A DNA stretch of 64,000 nucleotides, taken from contig NZ_OZ007030.1 of the NCBI RefSeq assembly GCF_963931595.1, positions 1,790,481-1,854,480 on the forward strand, written 5' to 3'. Source of the DNA: an uncultured Subdoligranulum sp. GTDB taxonomy: Bacteria; Bacillota; Clostridia; Oscillospirales; Ruminococcaceae. Shown one piece after another: positions 42,304 to 50,602 of this stretch. A model generated the notes under the pieces. The model was given only the letters and a program-made list of their open reading frames with translations, made no database searches and was not told where the DNA came from. How positions within the stretch are numbered: the stretch's first letter is position 1; each line of letters starts with the position of its first letter. Made by a program: the position numbers and the translations under genes.

Positions 42304-44347
42304 AGATCAATACGATGCCTGGGTCCAGGGACTGATGGGCGGCCGCAAATACGCCGCCACCCCGGAGCAGACTGCCAAGGCCAGCGACGCCGTGCAGCAG
42401 ATGCAGGACGAGCTGGATGCCCTGGCAGATTTCCCCAGACGGCAGAAAGCGGCCGATGCGGCGGATGCCGTGCAGAAAGCCGGCCGGCAGACCGCCGAGC
42501 ATGTGCGCCGGGTGAGCAGCGAGCTGACCCGGTCCCTGCGGCAGGACGGGCTGCTGGGCGGCACGGTGGCTGCCCCTGTTCCCCGGCCTTCGGGCGGCGG
42601 CCGCGCGGATTTTTCCGGCGTGGCGGACAAGGTCAAGACCCGCGTGCTGGGACAGGACGCCTTTGTTTCCGCCGTGGTGAAGGCCTTCCGCCGCCCCTTC
42701 GTGCTGGGCACCGCCGCCGATGCCGGCCATGCCAAGAACCTGATGCTGCTCAGCGGGCCCGACGGCACCGGCCGCCACTACACGCTTTCCTGCGTGGTGG
42801 AAGAGCTGGCCGCCCGTGGCATCCTGCGCAGCCCGTCGGTGGAGACGATGGATCTGTCCCTCTACCCCGGCCCTGCCCAGGAAAAACTCTTTCTCCAGGA
42901 CCTTTATGCCGCCCTGCAGTCCGACGCCGAGGTGCTGGCCTTTGACCACTACGAGGGCTGTGCCGCCAGCTACCGGAACATGGTGGCCACCCTGGCCATG
43001 CACGGCACGCTGGCGCTCTCCAGCCGGTACGTGCTGCAGCGGGGCATCCTGGTGGACGTGGGCACCGCCCTGGCCCCCGGCGCCATCGGGGAGCTGCAGG
43101 CTGGCGGTAAATACTTTGTGTTTTTCTCCGCCCGGGGCGAGGATGCCCTGGCGGAAGCCTTCGGCGCCCGCTTTGTGGACGCCATCGCCGGGGATATCTG
43201 CCGCACCCAGCCCTTCACCCCGGAGGCGCTGGCAGCGGTGGCAGCCCGGGGTCTCAACGAGCTGGCCCAGCGGGTGCGCCGTCAGTGCGGCCTGGCCCTG
43301 ACCATGGGCGCCGAGGTGCGGGACCTGCTGGCCGGGCAGTACGGCAAGGCCCAGGGCATGCAGGCCATGCAGGATTTCTGCGGCACCATCTACCGCGCCA
43401 TCGCCGAGTATGTGCTGGACCTTGACACTGTGCCCGCCGACGGTACCCCTGCCGCACTGACCGTGCAGGACCATCGGCTCTTCCTGCAGGTGGCGGACGG
43501 CGCCCCCATGGACCTGCTGGCGCTGCTGCCCCGGCAGTACCGCGGCGACGTGGATGCTGTGGAGGCGGAACTGTCCGCCATCATCGGGCTGGACGAAGTG
43601 AAGAATTTTGTGCGGGACATTGCCAAAAACGTGCAGGCCCAGCAGCGCCGCAAGGCCCAGGGGCTGCCGGTGGCCGATGTGAACATGCACATGATCTTCA
43701 CCGGCAATCCCGGCACCGGCAAGACCACCATTGCCCGCATCCTGGCCAAGTACCTCAAGGCCATCGGCGCGCTGCGCGGCGGCCAGCTGGTGGAGGTCAC
43801 CCGGGCCGACCTGGTGGGCCGCTATGTGGGCCACACGGCACCGCTGACCAACAGCGTGATCCAGAGCGCCCTGGGCGGGGTGCTCTTCATCGACGAGGCC
43901 TACAGTCTTTACCGCGGCGGTGAGGACAGCTTCGGTCTGGAAGCCATCGACACGCTGGTCAAGGGCATTGAGGACCACCGGGACGAGCTGGTGGTGATCC
44001 TGGCCGGCTACACCAAGGAGATGGAGCTGTTCCTGGGCGCCAATTCGGGGCTGGCCAGCCGTTTCCCCAACCAGATCGAGTTTCCCGACTATACCGGCGA
44101 GGAGCTCTACCGCATTTTGCTCTCCCTGGCGAAGGGAAAGGGCTACACGCTGGACGAGGCTTGCCGGGAACCACTGACCGCCTGGTTCACCCGCAAACAG
44201 GCGGAGGATGCCGCCACCAACGGCAACGGCCGGATGGCCCGCAACGCACTGGAGAAAGCCATCCTCAACCAGTCCCGGCGGCTCATCGCCGACCCCGCGG
44301 CCAGCCTGGAGCTGCTGCTGCCCGGGGACTTTGAACTGGATGCATGA
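42293..44347 (+). CDS. Two-module AAA+ ATPase; second module CbxX/CfqX-type
   Basis: A 684-residue protein. Residues about 1-130 form an Ala/Gln-rich helical start. The first AAA-like module has a degenerate P-loop G155-P-D-G-T-G-R161 (Arg in place of Lys) and a weak Walker B (LAFDHYEG), with a Clp-like small domain. The second module has a full Walker A GNPGTGKT (471-478), Walker B LFIDEAYSL (D534, E535) and an arginine-finger region NSGLASRFPNQIEF, as in CbxX/CfqX and EccA proteins that remodel partner complexes. It overlaps the Cys-Ala protein gene by 11 bp and ends the operon. A role in remodelling or assembling the modified partner is inferred. Confidence 0.85.
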   Translation: MSLEDQYDAWVQGLMGGRKYAATPEQTAKASDAVQQMQDELDALADFPRRQKAADAADAVQKAGRQTAEHVRRVSSELTRSLRQDGLLGGTVAAPVPRPSGGGRADFSGVADKVKTRVLGQDAFVSAVVKAFRRPFVLGTAADAGHAKNLMLLSGPDGTGRHYTLSCVVEELAARGILRSPSVETMDLSLYPGPAQEKLFLQDLYAALQSDAEVLAFDHYEGCAASYRNMVATLAMHGTLALSSRYVLQRGILVDVGTALAPGAIGELQAGGKYFVFFSARGEDALAEAFGARFVDAIAGDICRTQPFTPEALAAVAARGLNELAQRVRRQCGLALTMGAEVRDLLAGQYGKAQGMQAMQDFCGTIYRAIAEYVLDLDTVPADGTPAALTVQDHRLFLQVADGAPMDLLALLPRQYRGDVDAVEAELSAIIGLDEVKNFVRDIAKNVQAQQRRKAQGLPVADVNMHMIFTGNPGTGKTTIARILAKYLKAIGALRGGQLVEVTRADLVGRYVGHTAPLTNSVIQSALGGVLFIDEAYSLYRGGEDSFGLEAIDTLVKGIEDHRDELVVILAGYTKEMELFLGANSGLASRFPNQIEFPDYTGEELYRILLSLAKGKGYTLDEACREPLTAWFTRKQAEDAATNGNGRMARNALEKAILNQSRRLIADPAASLELLLPGDFELDA

Positions 44348-44354
44348 TTTGCCC

Positions 44355-44394
44355 ATACAAAAAGCGCTGTCTTTTCGCAAGACAGCGCTTTTTT
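44355..44394 (+). terminator. Terminator of the radical SAM operon
   Basis: AAAAAGCGCTGTCTT / AAGACAGCGCTTTTTT stem around TTCGC. Confidence 0.9.
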
Positions 44395-44406
44395 GTCGGG
44401 GCAGCA

Positions 44407-44440
44407 AAACAGGGCGAGGGCCTTTCGGCCCCCGCCCTGT
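44407..44440 (-). terminator. Terminator of ptsH-ptsI
   Basis: On the minus strand ACAGGGCG-GGGGCC and GGCCCT-CGCCCTGT pair around GAAA and are followed by TTTT. Confidence 0.8.
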
Positions 44441-44455
44441 GATACTTTATAGAAT

Positions 44456-46135
44456 TCAGCGCGCGGTGTAATCCTCGGCCAGATCTGCCAGGATACGGGG
44501 CGCGGTTTCGCGGGTGTCGGTCATGCGGACGGCATTGCGCAGCGGCAGCACCGAGCGCGGCGTAACGGACAGCTCGTCCACACCGATGGCCAGGAAGGTC
44601 TCGGTGAGGGTCAGGTCGGCGCCCAGCTCGCCGCAGATGCCCACCCAGATGCCGTTCTTGTGGGCATTCTCGGTGACCAGCTGGATCAGCCGCAGCACCG
44701 ACAGATGGTGAGGATCGTAGAAGCGGCCCAGGTCATTGTTCTGACGGTCGCAGGCCAGCGTATACTGGGTCAGGTCGTTGGTGCCGATGCTGAAGAAGTC
44801 CACTTCCTTGGCCAGACGGTCGCTGCAGATGGCCGCGGCGGGCGTCTCGATCATGATGCCGATCTGGACGTTCTCGCTGTAGGGAATGCCTTCCTGCTTC
44901 AGGTCACGCTTGACCTCCTCGCAGATGCGCTTGGCTTCCCGCACTTCCCAGACGCTGGTGACCATGGGGAACATGATGCCCAGCTTGCCGAAGGCGGAGG
45001 CACGGAAAAGCGCCCGCAGCTGGGTGCGGAAGACCTCCGGCCGGGTCAGGCAGATGCGCAGCGCACGCATGCCCATGGCGGGGTTGTCCTCCTTGGGCAG
45101 GTCGAAGTAACCGATCTGCTTGTCGGCGCCGATATCCAGCGTGCGGATGATGACCTCCTTGCCGTCCATGTCGGACAGGACGGTCTTGTAGGCCTCAAAC
45201 TGCTCCTCCTCGGTGGGATAGTCCTTGCTGTCCAGATAGAGGAACTCGCTGCGGAACAAACCGATGCCGCCGCCGTCGTTCACCTGCACGGCGTGGACAT
45301 CCTCGGGGGAGCCGATGTTGCAGTAGATGCGGATGCTCTTGCCGTCCTTGGTCACGTTGGCCTGGCCCTTGAGGGTTTCCAGCAGACGCTGCAGACGAAG
45401 CAGTTCCTCCCGCTTCTTCATCAGGCGTTCCCGGGTGTCGTCGTCGGGGTCGATGACCAGCGCACCGGTGCTGCCGTCCGCGATGGCCTGACGGCCCTCG
45501 TACTCCGGCTTGAGGGCATTTCCCAGACCGACGATGGCCGGAATGCCCATGGTGCGGGCCAGAATGGCGGTATGGCTGGAACCGGAACCGCCCGCCGTGA
45601 CAAAGCCCAGAATCTTGGTCTTGTCCAGCTGGATGGTCTCGGAGGGGGCCAGGTCGTCGGCGGCCAGCAGCACCGGCACCTCCGACGCAATACCGCCCTG
45701 CACCACGCCGCACAGAATGCTCAGAATGCGCTGGCTGACATCCTTCACGTCGGCCGCACGGGCCTGCATATAGGCGTCGTCCATCGAAGCGAACATGGTG
45801 GCAAACTGCTCGGCCACGTCGGAAACCGCGGCCTCTGCATTGAGTTTTTCTTCGTTGATGAGGTTTTCGATGGCTTCCTCGTAGTCCAGATCTTCGGCCA
45901 TCATCTGGTGGGTCTCGAACAGCATGGCCGCCTCGTCGCCGGCCTCGGCGCGGGCCTGCTCGGCCAGCTTGCCCAGCTGCTCGATGGCGCCGGTCTGCGC
46001 CCCCTTGAACCGATGCCACTCTGCCTCGGTGTCCTCCACCGTGTAGCGCTTGATCTCAGTGGTGGCGCGGCGATAAAAATACAGCGGGCCAATGCCGACA
46101 CCGGCGGAAACACCCTTGCCCTGGATGGTAATCAT
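44456..46135 (-). CDS. ptsI: Phosphoenolpyruvate-protein phosphotransferase (Enzyme I)
   Basis: Transfers phosphate from phosphoenolpyruvate to HPr. The 559-residue protein has the N-terminal swivelling domain with the active histidine in TAGGSGSSHTAILARTMG, the linker DPDDDTRERL, and the C-terminal barrel with LFRSEFLY, MGMRALRICL (RAIR-like loop), DFFSIGTNDLTQYTLACDR and the active cysteine in IWVGICGELGAD. It follows ptsH by 79 bp. No sugar-specific EII genes are nearby. Confidence 0.97.
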   Translation of the reverse strand: MITIQGKGVSAGVGIGPLYFYRRATTEIKRYTVEDTEAEWHRFKGAQTGAIEQLGKLAEQARAEAGDEAAMLFETHQMMAEDLDYEEAIENLINEEKLNAEAAVSDVAEQFATMFASMDDAYMQARAADVKDVSQRILSILCGVVQGGIASEVPVLLAADDLAPSETIQLDKTKILGFVTAGGSGSSHTAILARTMGIPAIVGLGNALKPEYEGRQAIADGSTGALVIDPDDDTRERLMKKREELLRLQRLLETLKGQANVTKDGKSIRIYCNIGSPEDVHAVQVNDGGGIGLFRSEFLYLDSKDYPTEEEQFEAYKTVLSDMDGKEVIIRTLDIGADKQIGYFDLPKEDNPAMGMRALRICLTRPEVFRTQLRALFRASAFGKLGIMFPMVTSVWEVREAKRICEEVKRDLKQEGIPYSENVQIGIMIETPAAAICSDRLAKEVDFFSIGTNDLTQYTLACDRQNNDLGRFYDPHHLSVLRLIQLVTENAHKNGIWVGICGELGADLTLTETFLAIGVDELSVTPRSVLPLRNAVRMTDTRETAPRILADLAEDYTAR

Positions 46136-46214
46136 GTGGGAACCTCCTTATAATACCAGGAAAGGCCGCACCGCCATACCAGTACAGCGGCCGCGGCCCT
46201 CGGGATCTTTTCCC

Positions 46215-46472
46215 TTACAGATGTTCGTTGAAAAATTTTTCCAGCGCAGGAGCGGCGGTTTCCTCGTCCTCGCCTTCCACCTGCACCTTCACGGTATCGC
46301 CACATTTGATGCCCATGCCCATGAGCGCCATCAGCTTGACGGCATTGACGGATTTCTCACCCTTGAAGATGGTCACCGTGCTCTGGTAACCCTTGACTTC
46401 CTTGACCAGCAGGCCGGCCGGACGGGCATGGATGCCCACAGGCTCCTTGATCGTATAGGTGAACTCTTTCAT
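46215..46472 (-). CDS. ptsH: Phosphocarrier protein HPr
   Basis: An 85-residue carrier with the phosphorylated His in GIHARPAG and the regulatory serine in KGEKSVNAVKLMALMGMG (HPr kinase site), so catabolite control through HPr(Ser-P) is possible. The ATG at 46472 has GGGAGG upstream; a longer frame to 46511 is rejected. First gene of the pts pair. Confidence 0.95.
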   Translation of the reverse strand: MKEFTYTIKEPVGIHARPAGLLVKEVKGYQSTVTIFKGEKSVNAVKLMALMGMGIKCGDTVKVQVEGEDEETAAPALEKFFNEHL

Positions 46473-46535
46473 TGATTTTTCCTCCCATAGTCGCGCGTCT
46501 GACAAACGCACGAGACATATAATTTAGTCGTTATT

Positions 46536-46564
46536 ATAATAACATACCCGGCGGGCATCGTCAA
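46536..46564 (-). promoter_or_regulatory. Promoter for ptsH-ptsI
   Basis: Minus-strand TTGACG (46559-46564), 17 bp, TATTAT (46536-46541), within a very AT-rich stretch. Confidence 0.6.
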
Positions 46565-46863
46565 CGGAAAACAGCCCGAAATTGTATGTCTTTTTTGTAT
46601 ATTTTGGTTAATTATTTCCGCCGGGAACGCATCGCACGTCCATATAGACGGTCTTTTTTGGACAATGCTCTCTTTTTGAAAAAGTTTTACAAAAAGTTGA
46701 GTCGTTTTTCTCCCCGTCAGCCTTGTCCGGCAAAACCAAAAAGACTCCCCGCCGCAAGGGCCGTACCGTCAATGGGCACAGGCCCCGCAGCGCGGGAGCC
46801 ACTGTCGGGTTATGTCAGGTCGGCGGCACTTTTGCCGCCGGGCGGATGTGCGGCGGGAATCGC
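46565..46863. other. Non-coding stretch of about 300 bp, no gene recognised
   Basis: The left half (46565-46720) is AT-rich with poly-T/A blocks; the right half is GC-rich with a small inverted repeat GGCGGCA / TGCCGCC (46822-46840) just after the HAD gene end. No tRNA, known RNA family or coding pattern was recognised, and no strong terminator for the HAD gene. Confidence 0.5.
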
Positions 46864-47646
46864 TTACAGGCTGCCGCCCTCCGCCAGGACTGCCATCACA
46901 TCCTCGGGCTGCGGCGTGTGCCGGGCATACCGCTGCCGCAGCGGTTCGGCGGCGCTGTCCATGATGTAGGGCATCCCCACCAGGTCCAGCATGGCGGTGT
47001 CGTTGTAGTTGTCTCCGAAGGCCAGCACCTCCGACGGATCCACCCCCAGCACCTCACAGAGCTGCCGCACGCCGGTGCCCTTGTTGGCCAGGGTGGTGTC
47101 GATCCAGTAGGGGCCCGCCACGGCACAGTTGGCTTCCTTCCAGCGGGGCACGAAGCGGTCGGCGTACTTCTCCACGCCCTCGTGCAGGTAGACAGAAACC
47201 TTGACGATATCCTCCGGCACGTCGGCGGGATCCCGGATGATCTCGTACCGGTTGCCGATGAACCGGATGCGATCCAGCATGCCCAGGCCGCGCTCCATCA
47301 GGTAGGCGCAGTTCTGCCCCGAGAGCATCACCTCGCCCTGGCCGTCGCTGCGCTCCCACATATCCCGGGCGATCTCCTCGGCCATGGCCCGGGGCATGGG
47401 CGTCTTGCCGATGCACTGGTCGTCCTTGTAGAGCACCGCCCCGTTCTCGCACAGGAAAGCACAGCGGTCCGCCACCGGGGCAAACAGCATCTTCTCGCTG
47501 GTATACTGCCGGCCGGACGCCGGGCAGAACAGGATGCCCCGGTCAGCCAGCTTCCCGATCAGCGGAAAGACCTCCGGCAGCAGCGTTTTGCGGCCGTAGG
47601 GCAGCAGTGTGCCGTCCAGGTCGCTGCAAATCATTTTGATGGACAT
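46864..47646 (-). CDS. HAD-superfamily phosphatase, Cof type
   Basis: A 260-residue hydrolase with motif I MICSDLDGTLLP (nucleophile Asp), a C2-type cap, a lysine in the middle region (TTLANKGTGVRQLCE) and motif IV AFGDNYNDTAML. Such enzymes dephosphorylate sugar phosphates or cofactors such as PLP or FMN. It is divergent from the gamma-carbonic-anhydrase-like gene with a shared -35 box. Confidence 0.9.
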   Translation of the reverse strand: MSIKMICSDLDGTLLPYGRKTLLPEVFPLIGKLADRGILFCPASGRQYTSEKMLFAPVADRCAFLCENGAVLYKDDQCIGKTPMPRAMAEEIARDMWERSDGQGEVMLSGQNCAYLMERGLGMLDRIRFIGNRYEIIRDPADVPEDIVKVSVYLHEGVEKYADRFVPRWKEANCAVAGPYWIDTTLANKGTGVRQLCEVLGVDPSEVLAFGDNYNDTAMLDLVGMPYIMDSAAEPLRQRYARHTPQPEDVMAVLAEGGSL

Positions 47647-47702
47647 TGTATTCTCTTCCCTGCCTCTTATGCAATCTTTGCGGCAGCCGCCGCACGAAAT
47701 TT

Positions 47703-47732
47703 ATTGTACCACATCCCGACCGGGTTTTGCAA
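47703..47732 (-). promoter_or_regulatory. Promoter for the HAD gene
   Basis: Minus-strand TTGCAA (47727-47732), 18 bp, TACAAT (47703-47708). The -35 hexamer is its own reverse complement and is shared with the divergent promoter. Confidence 0.6.
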
Positions 47733-47755
47733 TTTGCAGCCGGTTGGTGTATGAT
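47727..47755 (+). promoter_or_regulatory. Promoter for the gamma-carbonic-anhydrase-like gene
   Basis: TTGCAA (47727-47732), 17 bp, TATGAT (47750-47755). Confidence 0.6.
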
Positions 47756-47786
47756 AGAAAATCATAGAGAAACTGAGGTGATCGGA

Positions 47787-48299
47787 ATGGCATTTCATGC
47801 GATCGACGGCAAGGCCCCTGTGGACGGGGGCGCCGTCTTTGTGGCGGACAACGCCACGCTGGCCGGCGATGTGCGGCTGGAGGAAGGTTCCAGCGTCTGG
47901 TATGGCGCCGTGCTGCGGGCCGACACCGGCCGCATCGTGGTGGGCGCCGGCAGCAACGTGCAGGACAACGCCGTGCTGCACACCGGCCCCGGCCTGGATG
48001 TGGTGCTGGGACGGGGCGTCTCCATCGGTCACGCCGCGGTGGTCCACGGCTGCATGATCGGCGACGGCTGCATGATCGGCATGAACGCCACCGTGCTCAA
48101 CGGCGCCGTCATCGGTCCGGGCTGCCTCATCGCCGCCGGGGCGCTCATTCCCGAGCGGATGCAGGTGCCCGCCGGCAGTCTGGTGATGGGGGTGCCGGGC
48201 CGGGTGGTCCGGCAAGTCAGCCCCGAACAGGCCGCCGCCATTGCCGCCAACGAGGAGGAATACCGGCAGCTGGGCCAACGCCACGCCGCCGCCCGATAA
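47787..48299 (+). CDS. Gamma-carbonic-anhydrase-like hexapeptide-repeat protein
   Basis: A 170-residue left-handed beta-helix trimer protein: FVADNATLAGDVRLEEGSSVW, YGAVLRADTG, NVQDNAVLHT, and the metal ligands in VLHT and GHAAVVHGC. The three histidines match the gamma-CA zinc or iron site, although many such proteins (YrdA/PaaY type) have no proven CO2 activity. A GAGGTG site precedes the ATG at 47787. Confidence 0.88.
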   Translation: MAFHAIDGKAPVDGGAVFVADNATLAGDVRLEEGSSVWYGAVLRADTGRIVVGAGSNVQDNAVLHTGPGLDVVLGRGVSIGHAAVVHGCMIGDGCMIGMNATVLNGAVIGPGCLIAAGALIPERMQVPAGSLVMGVPGRVVRQVSPEQAAAIAANEEEYRQLGQRHAAAR

Positions 48300-48315
48300 T
48301 CTGCCATAATAAATA

Positions 48316-48340
48316 TCCCCCGGCGGAGCCGGGGGTTTTG
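48316..48340 (+). terminator. Terminator of the gamma-carbonic-anhydrase-like gene
   Basis: CCCCCGGC / GCCGGGGG stem with loop GGA, then TTTTG. Confidence 0.8.
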
Positions 48341-48344
48341 CACA

Positions 48345-49010
48345 GACGGGTGAAACCCTGGAATACTAGCGCACGCGTCACGTCGCGTTGGTACGGCCTG
48401 CCAGCCGCGAAGGATTGCTACTTGCCGCCCGTAAACGAGCTGTTTAGAAGTTTCCCATTGTCAGCTGTTCGCCTGCCTGGTCTTCTTCTAACTGGCGCCG
48501 GATGTATTCTGCTATCTTTTTATCGTTTTTTCCTGCTGTATCCACATAGTATCCCCTGCACCAGAACTCCCTATTGCGATACTTGAATTTCAGTTCTGGG
48601 AATTTCTCGTACAGCATCAGGCTGCTTTTCCCCTTCAGATACCCCATGAAGCTCGAAACCGAATATTTCGGCGGTATCTCGACCAGCATGTGGATATGGT
48701 CCGGGCATACTTCTGCTTCCACGATTTTTACCTTCTTCCAGTTGCACAGTGTTCTTAAAATCTCTCCGATTTCTCTGCGCTTCTGGCCGTAGAACACTTT
48801 GCGCCGATATTTCGGCGCAAAGACTATGTGGTATTTGCAATTCCAGCTTGTATGCGATAAACTGTTTACGTCGTTCATTTTTGAATGACCTCCCTTTGCT
48901 TGTTTGTGCAGTTGGCAGACCGCACTCCTATTATAGCAAAGGGAGTTTTTATTTCACCATGATCGACATAAGTCTTTTTTGGAACCACTCGCCTAGCGAG
49001 TGGTTTTCGA
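48345..49010 (-). mobile_element. IS200-type insertion sequence (ends approximate)
   Basis: One tnpA gene of the IS200/IS605 family without tnpB. Upstream of tnpA lies a perfect 10-bp hairpin AACCACTCGC-CTA-GCGAGTGGTT (48983-49005), the kind of imperfect or perfect palindrome recognised at the left end. Downstream of tnpA (48345-48443) are weaker hairpins (ACGCG/CGCGT, CGGC/GCCG). No target-site duplication is expected for this family, so exact ends are not fixed. The element sits just after a terminator and does not interrupt a gene. Confidence 0.7.
48444..48878 (-). CDS. tnpA: IS200/IS605-family transposase TnpA
   Basis: A 144-residue Y1 HUH single-strand transposase: WNCKYHIVFAPKYRRKVFYG, the HUH motif in CPDHIHMLVEIP, and the catalytic tyrosine in IAEYIRRQ. 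Length and motifs are complete, so it may be active. The coding start contains a perfect 11-bp inverted repeat (48797-48822), conserved in many relatives. Confidence 0.95.
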   Translation of the reverse strand: MNDVNSLSHTSWNCKYHIVFAPKYRRKVFYGQKRREIGEILRTLCNWKKVKIVEAEVCPDHIHMLVEIPPKYSVSSFMGYLKGKSSLMLYEKFPELKFKYRNREFWCRGYYVDTAGKNDKKIAEYIRRQLEEDQAGEQLTMGNF

Positions 49011-49016
49011 GACACA

Positions 49017-49053
49017 ACAAAAGCGGTCCCGCTTGAGGCGGGGCCGCTTTGCT
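49017..49053 (-). terminator. Terminator of the amino acid ABC operon
   Basis: On the minus strand AAAGCGG-C-CCCGC and GCGGG-A-CCGCTTT pair around CTCAA and are followed by TTTTGTTG. Confidence 0.75.
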
Positions 49054-49055
49054 GT

Positions 49056-49772
49056 TTACAGTACCTTGGAAAGGAACGCCTTGAGGCGCTCGTTCTCGGG
49101 GTTTTCAAAGAATTCCTTGGGCGGTTTGTCCACCTTGACCACGCCCTCATCGATGAAGATGATGCGGTTGGCCACCTCCCGGGCAAAGCCCATCTCGTGG
49201 GTGACGCAGATCATCGTCATGCCGCCCCGGGCCAGCTCCTTCATCAGTTCCAGCACCTCGCCCACCATCTCGGGATCCAGGGCGGAGGTGGGCTCATCGA
49301 AGAGCAGCACGTCGGGGTTCATGGCCAGTGCCCGCACAATGGCGATGCGCTGTTTCTGGCCGCCCGACAGCATGTTGGGGTAGGCGTTTGCCTTCTCGGC
49401 CAGGCCGATGCGCTTCAGCAGTTCCATCGCCTTTTGGTCGGCTTCGGCCGGCTTCATCAGACCCAGCCGCACCGGCGCCAAGGTGATGTTCTTCTTCACC
49501 GTCAGGTGAGGGAACAGATTGAAGTGCTGGAACACCATGCCCATCTTCTGGCGCACATGGTCGATGTCCTTGTCGGTCACTTCCTTGCCGTTGAAGATGA
49601 CCTGCCCGCCGTCGGGCTCCTCCAGCCGGTTGAGGCAGCGCAGGAAGGTGGACTTGCCGCAGCCGGAAGGTCCCACCAGCACCACGCAATCCCCTTTGTT
49701 GATGGTCAGGTTGACGCCGCGCAGCACCTGCAGGCCACCGAAATGCTTTTGCAGATTTTTAACGTCGATCAC
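49056..49772 (-). CDS. Polar amino acid ABC transporter ATP-binding protein
   Basis: A 238-residue GlnQ-type ATPase: Walker [18 protein letters not shown]-loop [11 protein letters not shown], signature [16 protein letters not shown], Walker [15 protein letters not shown] and the H-loop [11 protein letters not shown]. Its start lies inside the end of the permease gene (14-bp overlap). Third gene of the binding protein-permease-ATPase operon. Confidence 0.94.
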   Translation of the reverse strand: MIDVKNLQKHFGGLQVLRGVNLTINKGDCVVLVGPSGCGKSTFLRCLNRLEEPDGGQVIFNGKEVTDKDIDHVRQKMGMVFQHFNLFPHLTVKKNITLAPVRLGLMKPAEADQKAMELLKRIGLAEKANAYPNMLSGGQKQRIAIVRALAMNPDVLLFDEPTSALDPEMVGEVLELMKELARGGMTMICVTHEMGFAREVANRIIFIDEGVVKVDKPPKEFFENPENERLKAFLSKVL

Positions 49773-50526
49773 TTTGCGCCAGTCTCCTTTCCAGTTTTCC
49801 CAGCAGGGCGCTGAAGAGCAGCACCAGCACCAGGTAGATGGCCGCCACGCCCAGCAGCGGGAACATGGCCTCGTAGGTACGGTTCATGATGCCCTGGGCT
49901 GCGTAGAGCAGCTCCTTGCCGCCGATGACCGTGATGAGGGAGGTATCCTTCAGCAGGATGATGAACTCATTGCCCAGGGACGGCAGGATGGACCGGATGG
50001 CCTGGGGAATGATGATGAGCACCATGGTGGTGATGTAATTGAGGCCCAGGCTGCGGCCCGCTTCCATCTGGCCGGGGTCCACCGCCATCAGGCCGCCGCG
50101 GATGATCTCCGACACATAGGCGCCCGAGTTGATGCCCAGCGCCAGCGCACCCACCATGGTGAAGTTGCGGCTGCTGGCAAAAATCACCATGCTCATGATG
50201 AGCAGCTGCACCATCATGGGGGTGCCGCGGATGACGGTGGCATAGATCTGGCAGATCACATTGACCACGCCCAGCACCGGGTTGCGGTGGTGGGGCCGCT
50301 GCTGGTCATGGGCCACACGGACCAGCGCCACCACAGACCCCAGTACCACGCCCAGCACCAGCGCCATGGCGGTGACCACCAGGGTGGTGCCCACGCCTTC
50401 CACGTACTGCAGCCAGCGGTCATTGTACAGAAATGCCTGGTAAAATTTCACAAAGAAATCCTGCCCGAAGGTCAGGGTCTCCCCGCTCTTTGCCAGTTCC
50501 GAAAGTGCCTCGAACTGTGCTTCCAT
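49759..50526 (-). CDS. Polar amino acid ABC transporter permease
   Basis: A 255-residue inner membrane subunit of the HisM/GlnP type with about five membrane spans and the EAA loop [20 protein letters not shown], preceded by [14 protein letters not shown]. The N-terminus has a longer soluble stretch (about 45 residues) before the first span. It probably works as a homodimer because no second permease is present. Confidence 0.93.
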   Translation of the reverse strand: MEAQFEALSELAKSGETLTFGQDFFVKFYQAFLYNDRWLQYVEGVGTTLVVTAMALVLGVVLGSVVALVRVAHDQQRPHHRNPVLGVVNVICQIYATVIRGTPMMVQLLIMSMVIFASSRNFTMVGALALGINSGAYVSEIIRGGLMAVDPGQMEAGRSLGLNYITTMVLIIIPQAIRSILPSLGNEFIILLKDTSLITVIGGKELLYAAQGIMNRTYEAMFPLLGVAAIYLVLVLLFSALLGKLERRLAQSDRR

Positions 50527-50552
50527 CCGCTACACAACCTTTCCTTAGAACA

Positions 50553-50588
50553 AAGAGAAGGCGCGCCGGGATACGGCGTGCCTTCGCC
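50553..50588 (-). terminator. Hairpin between the binding protein and permease genes
   Basis: On the minus strand GAAGGC-A-CGCCG and CGGCG-C-GCCTTC pair around TATCC, followed by TCTTTGTT. Its place suggests partial termination or RNA stabilisation that yields more binding protein than membrane subunits. Confidence 0.6.
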
Positions 50589-50602
50589 TGTGGGAAAACC
50601 GC

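Noticed and set aside
46565..46863. A possible small RNA gene between ptsH and the HAD gene
   Set aside because: AT-rich blocks and a small inverted repeat are visible, but no promoter-terminator pair or known RNA pattern could be supported.
48797..48822. An 11-bp inverted repeat inside tnpA as a terminator
   Set aside because: It has no T run and lies in the coding start of the transposase, where similar repeats are common in the family.
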